From positions 1 to 5,038 of the forward strand of contig CANBFZ010000176.1 of NCBI GenBank assembly GCA_947367725.1: a stretch of DNA of 5,038 bases, given 5' to 3'. Each line of letters begins with the position of its first letter. Position 1 is the first letter of the stretch. Position numbers and translations under genes: made by a program. Below the pieces are notes generated by a model that saw nothing but the letters and a program-made list of their open reading frames with translations, had not been told where the DNA came from and ran no database searches. The stretch is from an uncultured Eubacterium sp. GTDB lineage: Bacteria > Bacillota > Clostridia > Peptostreptococcales > Anaerovoracaceae. Below are positions 1-5,038 of the stretch, in pieces.

Positions 1-921
1 ATGCGGTCCTAAATGCAAACGCGTTCTTTCTGTAAAACACTTTGCAAAAGCCTTTCCGGATGTATCTAAAATTTCTGGTTCAAGCCGCGTCAGAATATGT
101 CCAATTTCATGGAGAAAACTACACTCTAACAGATATGGATGCCCTGCTTCTTTCAAATAGACACTAGGCTTCTGCCGTCTACTTACTGCATATCCACTGC
201 AGCCTGCTTTTTCAAATGCTGGATTTGGTAATCGTGTACCAATGCAGATCGATAAACGCCTGTCCTGCATTTTTTCTCTTGTTGTATCGGAAAGCATTGC
301 ATACTGATATAGTGCGCGATATCGCACATTTTTCCGTCTTACTTTGGGCTGATTCATTTTTAAAGGGATTTCTGATGCCACCGTTCGGAGCACCGCGTCC
401 GATGTTTTGGGAATAAAGCCTACTTTTCCATCAATGAACACCTTGTACCATTTAGACGTCTGACCAATCGTGCAAATTGTGCGTTCTCTACAAATTCGCT
501 TCTTGCTGTTTATTTTAGGCTGGCTGTAAACGGTAACACGCTTACAGAGGACAATCTTTTTAAAGCAGTTTGTGATCCGATATGCTGTTTTAGGTTTGCG
601 AGCAGTCAAATACTTACTGTTAATATACGCTTTCTCTCCGAAGAAACGAGTTTCATAATAGGTTTGCACCATTCCGTTCTGATCCCTGCATTTGCTTTTA
701 TGATCCACTGCAACAACTTCTCCTGCTCCGAAAACTCCCATAATACAACCATACTGCTCACTCCGATAAAAAACGGAACACCCCGCTTCCTTAAAATACA
801 TCTGCTTGGTTGCGCCATACCCGACGCTGGTCTGCAAGCAAAGGAAAAACAGCAAAAGAAGCAATACAAAAACTGCGCTGTATAGATTTCTTCTTTGTGT
901 CTGTATTCTAATCACTGTCAT
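1..921 (-). CDS. Gene F: exported SH3b-HExxH metalloprotease, probable ATLF/M34-like, 3' end outside the window
   Basis: 307 codons without a stop, reaching the window edge, so the gene is partial. The ATG at 921 has AAAGGA 5 nt upstream, inside the last codons of E, and overlaps E by 14 nt. Residues 8-36 are a signal peptide or anchor (QRRN, then VFVLLLLLFFL). Residues 40-107 and 122-173 read as two bacterial SH3-like domains: one ends KAYINSKYL, the other has VTVYSQP, KWYKVFIDGKVGFI. Such domains often bind cell wall. Residues 190-307 begin a zinc-peptidase domain: a GCSGYAV turn, a VYLKEAG strand, then FLHEIGHIL with HEIGH at 271-275, and a helix FAKCFTERTRL. This order resembles the anthrax lethal factor/Pro-Pro endopeptidase (M34, ATLF) fold, where the third zinc ligand is a Glu about 40 residues after the motif, here beyond the edge. 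The exported part has 11 Cys, which is unusual. Likely targets are surface proteins, perhaps of this operon. Confidence 0.9.
   Translation of the reverse strand, partial: MTVIRIQTQRRNLYSAVFVLLLLLFFLCLQTSVGYGATKQMYFKEAGCSVFYRSEQYGCIMGVFGAGEVVAVDHKSKCRDQNGMVQTYYETRFFGEKAYINSKYLTARKPKTAYRITNCFKKIVLCKRVTVYSQPKINSKKRICRERTICTIGQTSKWYKVFIDGKVGFIPKTSDAVLRTVASEIPLKMNQPKVRRKNVRYRALYQYAMLSDTTREKMQDRRLSICIGTRLPNPAFEKAGCSGYAVSRRQKPSVYLKEAGHPYLLECSFLHEIGHILTRLEPEILDTSGKAFAKCFTERTRLHLGPH
97..111 (-). other. HEIGH zinc-binding motif of gene F
   Basis: Residues 271-275 of gene F, in the context SFLHEIGHIL. The hydrophobic residues before and after fit an active-site helix. Two His would bind zinc and the Glu would be the catalytic base. 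The third ligand is not in the window. Confidence 0.85.
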
Positions 922-1297
922 ATCGTTCCTTTCGTTTTACTGCAGCCAAAACGCTTCCAGAAAAAAATAAAAGCAGCAGACAGCATAGCAAATCATGCGT
1001 GTCCCCCGTTTTCGGACTGATCTCTCCATAGTCTATAAAGCATATCCTGTCTTTCCGTCGGGATGTTTTTCTCTGTGCATTTCGATTTCCAGGCTTTTTA
1101 TCTTTAGGGACATCTGCCGGTATCAATTCTGTTATCTCCTCTGGCAAATCAGATGCACTGCTTGCTGATAAACATAGATAGCCGCTTGTCTGTGCTTTAC
1201 GCTCTGCCGCTTCTGCACAGATGGGTAGCATCATAATGAGCAGCAACACGATAACAAAAATCCACGCGGGCTTCTTCCATAATCGTCTCTCGTTCAT
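908..1297 (-). CDS. Gene E: very small wall-anchored protein with an SPKTG sorting signal
   Basis: 129 residues. The frame is open further upstream to 1450, but that part overlaps gene D. The ATG at 1297 has AGGAG 7 nt before it and is followed directly by a signal peptide, so it is the start. Residues 1-30 are the signal (basic MNERRLWKK, hydrophobic core, AEA before AE). The exposed part is only about 65 residues: an acidic, Ser-rich stretch (40-60) followed by a very basic linker (64-84, many K and R). At 94-99 lies SPKTGD, then a hydrophobic stretch (about 103-120) and the tail KRKERYDSD, the full layout of a sortase signal. SPKTG differs from canonical LPXTG; C. difficile sortase B is known to accept (S/P)PXTG-type sites. 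The role is unknown; an anchor or stub for other secreted products of the operon is a guess. Confidence 0.93.
   Translation of the reverse strand: MNERRLWKKPAWIFVIVLLLIMMLPICAEAAERKAQTSGYLCLSASSASDLPEEITELIPADVPKDKKPGNRNAQRKTSRRKDRICFIDYGEISPKTGDTHDLLCCLLLLFFSGSVLAAVKRKERYDSD
911..1018 (-). other. Cell-wall sorting signal of gene E (residues 94-129)
   Basis: SPKTGD, then a Leu/Cys/Phe-rich membrane stretch, then a positively charged C-terminus. This is the three-part sorting signal, with Ser in place of the usual Leu at the first position. Cleavage would be expected between Thr97 and Gly98. Confidence 0.88.
927..932 (-). promoter_or_regulatory. Ribosome binding site of gene F inside gene E
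   Basis: AAAGGA, 5 nt before the ATG at 921, encoded within the KRKERYDSD tail of gene E. The E stop is at 910-908, downstream of the F start, so the two reading frames overlap by 14 nt and translational coupling is likely. Confidence 0.8.
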
Positions 1298-1304
1298 ATT
1301 CTCT

Positions 1305-1309
1305 CTCCT
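1305..1309 (-). promoter_or_regulatory. Ribosome binding site that sets the gene E start
   Basis: AGGAG, 7 nt before the ATG at 1297 and directly after the TAA of gene D. It selects the start that gives an intact signal peptide rather than the longer open frame inside gene D. Confidence 0.8.
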
Positions 1310-1311
1310 AT

Positions 1312-3561
1312 TTACATTGTACGTACCGTTACAAGTAAGCTTGCAATATACGCCTGGCGAAGCGGACAACTTACCACACCGGTTTTCCCATTGATAGAAA
1401 ATGTTTTCTGCTGTCCTGATACCAGAAATTCTTCCTGCTGATATGCACATTCAGACAGATCAACCCCTGCAACAGAAAGGGACAACTTCTTGCTGTCTTT
1501 TGGCAGTATTGCAAAATTCGTACCCCATGCGGTGATTGACCAGTCATCTGAAATTTCACCAAGTTCTATGCGGCTCACATGAATTTGTCCTGTACCAAGA
1601 TTTTTCACCGTAAGATCACCAGCTGTTAAATCCGTACCGCCATCTCCAGTGAATACAATTGATTCTGACACCGTAAAATCGAACAGTTTGCGAAGATATA
1701 CATGCCCCTGCGTGATACTCCCATGCAGACCATATTTTGCCTCTTCCCTTTCTGCCCAAGTGTATGCAGCGTCATCAGGCACAAGATACAATGCGCCATG
1801 ATCAACATTTGTATTTCGCGCAAACCCATTTTGTATTGTCTCGTCACAGAGAGGGATTCCATTTATCTTTACATCGCCGTAAACTCCATTTGCTCCTGCG
1901 AACATGCTGCTGATCTCACATCTATCTGATATTGTAAGGCTTTGAAATTGTAGCGTGCCGCAATGGCTGAACATACCTTGCAAGTTTGCACCCTCTGAAA
2001 ACTTCCATTGCTCAATCCCCTGCAGCTGTACTGGCGACACTGCGCCTGTTGACGCAGAAGCAAAATAAGCGAACATATTGGAAGCATCCTGCACATTTTG
2101 CATGTCCCAATGGCAAAGCCCTGTTATTACGATATCGTCCGTGCCACATTCTGCAAACATGTTAGAAGTGTTGACTGCTTTCGACATATCTAATTGCGCA
2201 ACATCTGCATACTGAATGCCACTGCAGCCGAAAAACCATGCAGAAGTATTGACTGGCAGTATTTTGCTGCCAACTTCTACACGTCTGATGGAAATCCGAT
2301 TTTCATACCATGGTGCCGCTGCAGCGTCAAAGACATAATCATGTGCCGTGCCATCCCAGGCAGGATAAGTTTTACTGACCACACCATGTCTTTCTTCATT
2401 TTCTGCCTGCATGTTATATCGTTCATTCAATATCAGTGTACCATCTGCATAAAGAACACTTCTGCTGACTAAATAGTCCTTACATAAATAAACATATCCT
2501 TTTCGTTTTCCTGTGGAATCTATACCATGTATCGATTCTGCTTTTTCTGCCCATGTCAGCGTTTCTGTATTTGTCGGTGCAAGATATAATGCACCGCAAT
2601 TCTTATTGACATCATATCCCAAGGACGCCTTTTGCGGTACTGCATGCAACTTTAAATAGCCTGTGATATCATCTGCACCTGCGAACATGTAATCATTGTT
2701 AGAACTGGTATTGATGTTAAATGTACCGATCTCCATATGACATACGTGATAGAACATATAGTTCAAATACTTCACACTTTCGGTATTCCAGTCATCAAAT
2801 TTATCCGTGGTAATGGACACTGCATCCTTCCCTGTCGTATCCCCAGACCCCAGCTCATAAAACATGTTCTCCATGGTTGTCACTTTTCTGACATCCCAGT
2901 TTCCAAAGCCGGATATCGTAATCTGTTTTGCCTTTTTTCCACATTTATCAAACATGCGCTCCATAGTTGTCGTTTGAGAAGTATCCCAGCATTCCAGCCC
3001 TGTAATCGTAACTGATTCTGCCGAATATCCAAATTGCATAAACATGTTCGCCATATTCGTGACATGACCTGTTTCTAAGTTTGCAAGTTCTGCAGATGCT
3101 GCAAAATGAAACATGGCAAACCAGTTCGCTGTATTTTCCGGATAAATCCGACTGCCGATTTCTACTGCTTTTATGTCGTTCACCACCTGATGCCATGGTC
3201 TGTCATAGACCGATTTAAAAACATAATCATAATTTTCTCCATTCCATGGGTAATAGTTATGAAGTGCGCTTCCATGTTTTGCACAATTTAGTTCTCTGTC
3301 TTTCATTAATTCGTTGATAATAAAGGTACCATCTTCATATAGCACGGTCCGCGTGCCTTCTTCAAGTTCCCTTGTTTGCAGATTTCCGCACTCTACTTGT
3401 TCCCATTGTGCAATAGCTGGCTCCCTGTCTTCTACAGGTTCTGATCCTATTCTCATCTCTACTTCTGATAATTGCATCTCCGCAGCAGAAACAGAAGCAG
3501 GCATTGTAAAAATCGCCGCAACAATCATCAAAATAGATAACCACTTTATGTTCCTCTTCAA
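1312..3561 (-). CDS. Gene D: secreted BspA/DUF285-type leucine-rich repeat surface protein
   Basis: 749 residues from a TTG start, with AAAGGAG 8 nt upstream. The N-terminus MKRNIKW plus a hydrophobic run ending in SVSA before AE is a signal peptide cut near residue 26. Residues 71-363 and 367-625 are two copies of one module. Each opens with R-[TS]-VLY-[EA]-DGT, then YDYVF or HDYVF, then a VE[IV]GS strand. Next come BspA-like repeats with the core W[DN]xxxxxxxxxMF: MF at residues 173, 203, 233, 269 and 292 in copy 1, and 468, 496, 530 and 553 in copy 2. Each copy closes with GALYL, TWAE and G[YH]VYL. Residues 627-749 match genes A and B. BspA/DUF285 repeats are typical of surface and adhesion proteins. 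No LPXTG, transmembrane tail or wall-binding repeat is visible, so retention on the cell may depend on the C-terminal domain. Gene E begins 14 nt after the stop. Confidence 0.95.
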   Translation of the reverse strand: MKRNIKWLSILMIVAAIFTMPASVSAAEMQLSEVEMRIGSEPVEDREPAIAQWEQVECGNLQTRELEEGTRTVLYEDGTFIINELMKDRELNCAKHGSALHNYYPWNGENYDYVFKSVYDRPWHQVVNDIKAVEIGSRIYPENTANWFAMFHFAASAELANLETGHVTNMANMFMQFGYSAESVTITGLECWDTSQTTTMERMFDKCGKKAKQITISGFGNWDVRKVTTMENMFYELGSGDTTGKDAVSITTDKFDDWNTESVKYLNYMFYHVCHMEIGTFNINTSSNNDYMFAGADDITGYLKLHAVPQKASLGYDVNKNCGALYLAPTNTETLTWAEKAESIHGIDSTGKRKGYVYLCKDYLVSRSVLYADGTLILNERYNMQAENEERHGVVSKTYPAWDGTAHDYVFDAAAAPWYENRISIRRVEVGSKILPVNTSAWFFGCSGIQYADVAQLDMSKAVNTSNMFAECGTDDIVITGLCHWDMQNVQDASNMFAYFASASTGAVSPVQLQGIEQWKFSEGANLQGMFSHCGTLQFQSLTISDRCEISSMFAGANGVYGDVKINGIPLCDETIQNGFARNTNVDHGALYLVPDDAAYTWAEREEAKYGLHGSITQGHVYLRKLFDFTVSESIVFTGDGGTDLTAGDLTVKNLGTGQIHVSRIELGEISDDWSITAWGTNFAILPKDSKKLSLSVAGVDLSECAYQQEEFLVSGQQKTFSINGKTGVVSCPLRQAYIASLLVTVRTM
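1315..1683 (-). other. Gene D C-terminal domain shared with genes A and B (residues 627-749)
   Basis: Landmarks in order are FTVSESIVFTG, LTVKN, a VSRIEL strand, DDWSI, TNF-ILPKDSKK, NGKTGVV, then a hydrophobic closing strand SLLVTV. Genes A and B show SVTE-I-TGT, VTNHS, GW-V, T-F-L-ANAK, GKTG and FVITV or IVITL in the same order and spacing. A single-domain protein and the tail of a large repeat protein therefore carry one domain type. I cannot name the family. Confidence 0.82.
1687..2463 (-). repeat. Gene D module, copy 2 (residues 367-625)
   Basis: Second copy, about 259 residues, from RSVLYADGT to HVYLRK. It has four MF units instead of five, which accounts for most of the roughly 34-residue difference from copy 1. 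Flanking blocks are shared in the same order: HDYVF, VEVGS, W-F after a N-T-[AS] turn, MFAGA, HGALYL, TWAE. The copies are clearly diverged, so the duplication is old. Confidence 0.88.
2473..3351 (-). repeat. Gene D module, copy 1 (residues 71-363)
   Basis: First copy of an internal duplication, about 293 residues. It runs from RTVLYEDGT to YVYLCKDY and holds five MF-containing BspA-like repeat units. The first three MF pairs (173, 203, 233) are exactly 30 residues apart, longer than the roughly 25-residue unit usual for this class. Confidence 0.88.
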
Positions 3562-3569
3562 AGCATCTT

Positions 3570-3576
3570 CTCCTTT
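3570..3576 (-). promoter_or_regulatory. Ribosome binding site of gene D with a TTG start
   Basis: AAAGGAG lies 8 nt before the TTG at 3561-3559. An ATG at 3566-3564 lies between them but reads ATG CTT TGA, a two-residue frame whose stop overlaps the TTG. The next in-frame ATG (residue 12) would cut off the signal peptide, so TTG is the most likely start. Confidence 0.75.
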
Positions 3577-3594
3577 CCATAATCGGACATGCTG

Positions 3595-4065
3595 TCAGTC
3601 ATGCAAATAAAGATCGATGACCGTATTGGTCTGACTAATCAACTGCTGTTCCATATCATAATTGTAGATTTCCGCCATTGCTGTATTTTTGCCCTTCTTC
3701 AGTACTGCGGTATCAATCACATCTGCCTGTACCACATTGCCCGCTTGGATAAGTCCGGAATCATAGATGCAAGTCTCTCCTACTCTGATTTTACATTGCA
3801 GCAGCCTGCCCTGATTGAGGTTGGCAAAGGCTAAATCCTGCATCGTATCTTGATAAATCTGTACTGCAGAATTGATTCTGATTCTAAGTTTTCCATCTTC
3901 CATATCATGCAGTGATTCTTCCGTTTTAAGAATCACTGCCGTTTTTTCGCTGCCTTCATTTTTTTCCTGTAAAACAACATGCAGGATTCCACTCAATATT
4001 GCTATCATCAATAAAAGTAAAATCAGAAAAATGATCTTCTTGCTGTCTTTTTTGCTTTGTTCCAC
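3595..4065 (-). CDS. Gene C: bitopic membrane protein with an extracellular beta-rich domain
   Basis: 156 residues from a GTG start at 4065. An earlier in-frame GTG at 4083 would add six residues, but it has no purine-rich site before it. The site AAAGGAGGT at 4079-4071 lies 5 nt before 4065, which decides the start. A short basic N-terminus (KKDSKK) precedes one hydrophobic segment at about residues 11-32, so the rest should face outward. Residues 34-60 are polar and charged. Residues 60-156 look like a single beta-sandwich, with alternating strands and landmarks RIRIN, NLNQGRLLQCKI, YDSGLIQAG, DVIDT, AEIYNYD and a closing IDLYL. I have a general impression of similar one-TM proteins near surface-protein genes in Firmicutes but can name no family. 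Its place between the A/B pair and D suggests a membrane-tethered partner or assembly factor; this is inference. Confidence 0.93.
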   Translation of the reverse strand: MEQSKKDSKKIIFLILLLLMIAILSGILHVVLQEKNEGSEKTAVILKTEESLHDMEDGKLRIRINSAVQIYQDTMQDLAFANLNQGRLLQCKIRVGETCIYDSGLIQAGNVVQADVIDTAVLKKGKNTAMAEIYNYDMEQQLISQTNTVIDLYLHD

Positions 4066-4070
4066 TGCGT

Positions 4071-4079
4071 ACCTCCTTT
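4071..4079 (-). promoter_or_regulatory. Ribosome binding site that sets the gene C start
   Basis: AAAGGAGGT is near-perfect anti-16S complementarity, 5 nt before the GTG at 4065. It lies inside the extension that would result from using the upstream GTG at 4083, which argues strongly for the shorter protein. Confidence 0.85.
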
Positions 4080-4086
4080 CCACACG

Positions 4087-4599
4087 TTACGCGAGACGCA
4101 AGGTTATTACAATAGATGCAGCCTGTACTCGATCTAAAGCGGCTGTCACAATGCCTGTTTTTCCTGTGAATGTAATTTCTTTGGAGGTGCCTGGAAAAAT
4201 ACTTTTATCCGCTTTAGAAAAGTTCGGTGCAGGTTTGGTTATGTCCCACGTAGTTTCACCCAGACTTGGTGTGAAAGAGACTTTTTTTGCGTTAGCCTGT
4301 AAGGTGTTGAATTCTGTTTCTGCGCCAACCAGCTGCCAGCCTTCCTCCGCTGCTGCTGTCACTTCATCAATGTGCACCACACCAGCAGCGCTGTGATTGG
4401 TAACGCTGATTTTATCAATTTGTAGTTCCACCGAATTGACCGTGCCTGTCATATCAATGGCTTCTGTGACTGAAACATCAATTGCCGCTGCTGGAATGGT
4501 CATATATACTGCCACCCTGCTGTCATCGGCAAAAGAAGTCACACATCCCAGAAGTGTCATCACTAAAATACATAATAATACAGTTAAATTTCTTCTCAT
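4087..4599 (-). CDS. Gene B: small exported all-beta protein, paralogue of gene A and of the gene D C-terminus
   Basis: 170 residues with an ATG start, preceded by GGGGAG with 8 nt spacing. Residues 1-24 form a signal peptide: RR, then a hydrophobic run to about residue 18, then SFA before DD, a good signal peptidase I site. The core also contains LLGC at residues 16-19, which resembles a weak lipobox, so lipidation at Cys19 cannot be excluded. The mature part (about 29-170) is one domain with SVTEAIDMTGT, VTNHS, EEGW, LQANAK, TGKTG and a final IVITL strand. The same landmarks occur in gene A and in residues 627-749 of gene D. There is no membrane anchor or sorting signal, so the protein is free, lipidated or held by a partner. 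It sits 15 nt after A and 21 nt before C. The family is not recognised; a surface-fibre or adaptor subunit is a guess. Confidence 0.93.
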   Translation of the reverse strand: MRRNLTVLLCILVMTLLGCVTSFADDSRVAVYMTIPAAAIDVSVTEAIDMTGTVNSVELQIDKISVTNHSAAGVVHIDEVTAAAEEGWQLVGAETEFNTLQANAKKVSFTPSLGETTWDITKPAPNFSKADKSIFPGTSKEITFTGKTGIVTAALDRVQAASIVITLRLA

Positions 4600-4614
4600 T
4601 TCGATTTCTCCCCT

Positions 4615-5038
4615 TTATTCGGCTTCTACCACACTTACCGTTATAACAAAATTGATCACCTTTTCTTTTTCAAGTACCTGCGTCACACGTCCTGTTTTTC
4701 CGGAAAGTTCCACCGATACCATTTCTTCTGGACTGATATGATTCGCACCTGTATACGCACCGCTTGCCATATCATGTCGGCCAGCTGCTATCACTCCAAT
4801 TTGTTTGGCATTGGCGCCAAGTTTTACAAAATCTGTCGTATCTGCAACAACCGTCCATCCATTATCCCCCGCTGCGGAAATACTTGCACAAAGTACCCCA
4901 ACTCTACTGTGATTTGTAACTTCCAGATGATTTGCTACTAAATTCACCGCGTCTGCTGTGCCGGTAAAAATAATTTCTTCTGTAACACTAAAATCCACAG
5001 CAGTGACAGGTAATGTAACGTATGCCTGTGTATTCTGT
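4615..5038 (-). CDS. Gene A: exported single-domain protein, 5' end outside the window (paralogue of gene B)
   Basis: 140 residues are visible before the TAA stop, and the frame stays open to the window edge. A GTG at 4998 could be read as a start, but the 13 codons before it (reading QNTQAYVTLPVTA) align with the mature N-terminus of gene B, so the true start lies beyond position 5038. By alignment with B, only about 25-30 residues are missing, the length of a signal peptide. The protein matches B along its length: SVTE-I-TGT near the N-terminus, VTNHS, a GW-V strand, LGANAK (LQANAK in B), GKTG, and a closing FVITV strand. The predicted fold is an all-beta domain. I recognise no named family and assign no function. 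Export is inferred from B. The stop lies 15 nt before gene B, so the two are almost certainly co-transcribed. Confidence 0.88.
   Translation of the reverse strand, partial: QNTQAYVTLPVTAVDFSVTEEIIFTGTADAVNLVANHLEVTNHSRVGVLCASISAAGDNGWTVVADTTDFVKLGANAKQIGVIAAGRHDMASGAYTGANHISPEEMVSVELSGKTGRVTQVLEKEKVINFVITVSVVEAE

Noticed and set aside
312..327. Near-palindrome around GCGATATCGC
   Set aside because: It sits inside the gene F coding region, forms at best a 5-bp stem, has no U-run and fits the codons of F; likely chance.
397..417. IPKTSD in gene F as a sorting signal
   Set aside because: It lies at the end of the second SH3b-like domain. No hydrophobic stretch or basic tail follows, and the protease domain comes after it.
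606..869. Minus-strand 87-codon frame starting MYCFFCCFS
   Set aside because: It is a shifted-frame shadow of gene F. The F frame is open for 307 codons, has a start overlapping gene E with a ribosome site, and encodes SH3b and HExxH signatures.
1298..1450. N-terminal extension of gene E into gene D
   Set aside because: The 51 extra residues overlap the D coding region and would bury the signal peptide. The ATG at 1297 has a proper ribosome site.
3576..3586. 11-nt match CGATTATGGAA before gene D and in the start of gene E (1276-1286)
   Set aside because: Matches of this length are expected by chance in a 5-kb window, and the two sites have different roles, one intergenic and one coding.
4036..4051. 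16-nt identity with 1486-1501, in genes C and D
   Set aside because: Both copies encode KDSKK in frame within otherwise unrelated contexts (a cytoplasmic N-terminus and a beta-domain turn). A shared basic peptide with the same codons is the simpler explanation than a functional DNA repeat.
3872..4741. Long plus-strand open frames (174 and 114 codons) opposite genes B and C and the end of A
   Set aside because: They lie antisense to genes with signal peptides, paralogy and good ribosome sites. Their products show no recognisable domain, and they carry no credible ribosome binding site of their own.
4615..4998. GTG at 4998 as the start of gene A
   Set aside because: Homology to gene B continues upstream of it to the window edge, and no signal peptide follows it.

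Overview
The window is AT-rich (roughly 42-44% GC by eye) and looks like a low-GC Gram-positive (Firmicute) chromosome or element. The reasons are strong AGGAGG-type ribosome binding sites, GTG and TTG starts, a C-terminal sortase signal, BspA-type surface repeats and SH3b wall-binding modules. I cannot place it to genus; a gut anaerobe (Clostridia or Erysipelotrichia) would fit. I see no RNA gene, CRISPR array, insertion sequence or attachment site.

All coding is on the minus strand, so the genes read from high to low coordinates as one tight operon of six genes, cut at both ends. Gene A (5038-4615, start outside) and gene B (4599-4087) are small exported paralogues made of one domain. Gene C (4065-3595) is a small protein with one membrane anchor and an outside beta-rich domain. 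Gene D (3561-1312) is a 749-residue secreted BspA/DUF285-type repeat protein with two duplicated modules and, at its C-terminus, the same domain that makes up A and B. Gene E (1297-908) is a 129-residue protein that is almost only a signal peptide, a basic linker and an SPKTG sorting signal. Gene F (921-1, end outside) is an exported protein with two SH3b-like domains and an HEIGH zinc-protease motif. It stays open for 307 codons to the window edge. Intergenic gaps are 15, 21, 33 and 14 nt, and E and F overlap by 14 nt. No stretch over 300 bases is gene-free.

Taken together this looks like a cell-surface assembly locus: soluble exported subunits (A, B), a large repeat protein sharing their domain (D), a membrane-tethered partner (C), a tiny sortase substrate (E) and a wall-binding protease (F). 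The joint function is inference. The sequence directly shows the shared domain in A, B and D, the duplication in D, the sorting signal in E and the SH3b-HExxH layout of F. No sortase gene is visible inside the window.
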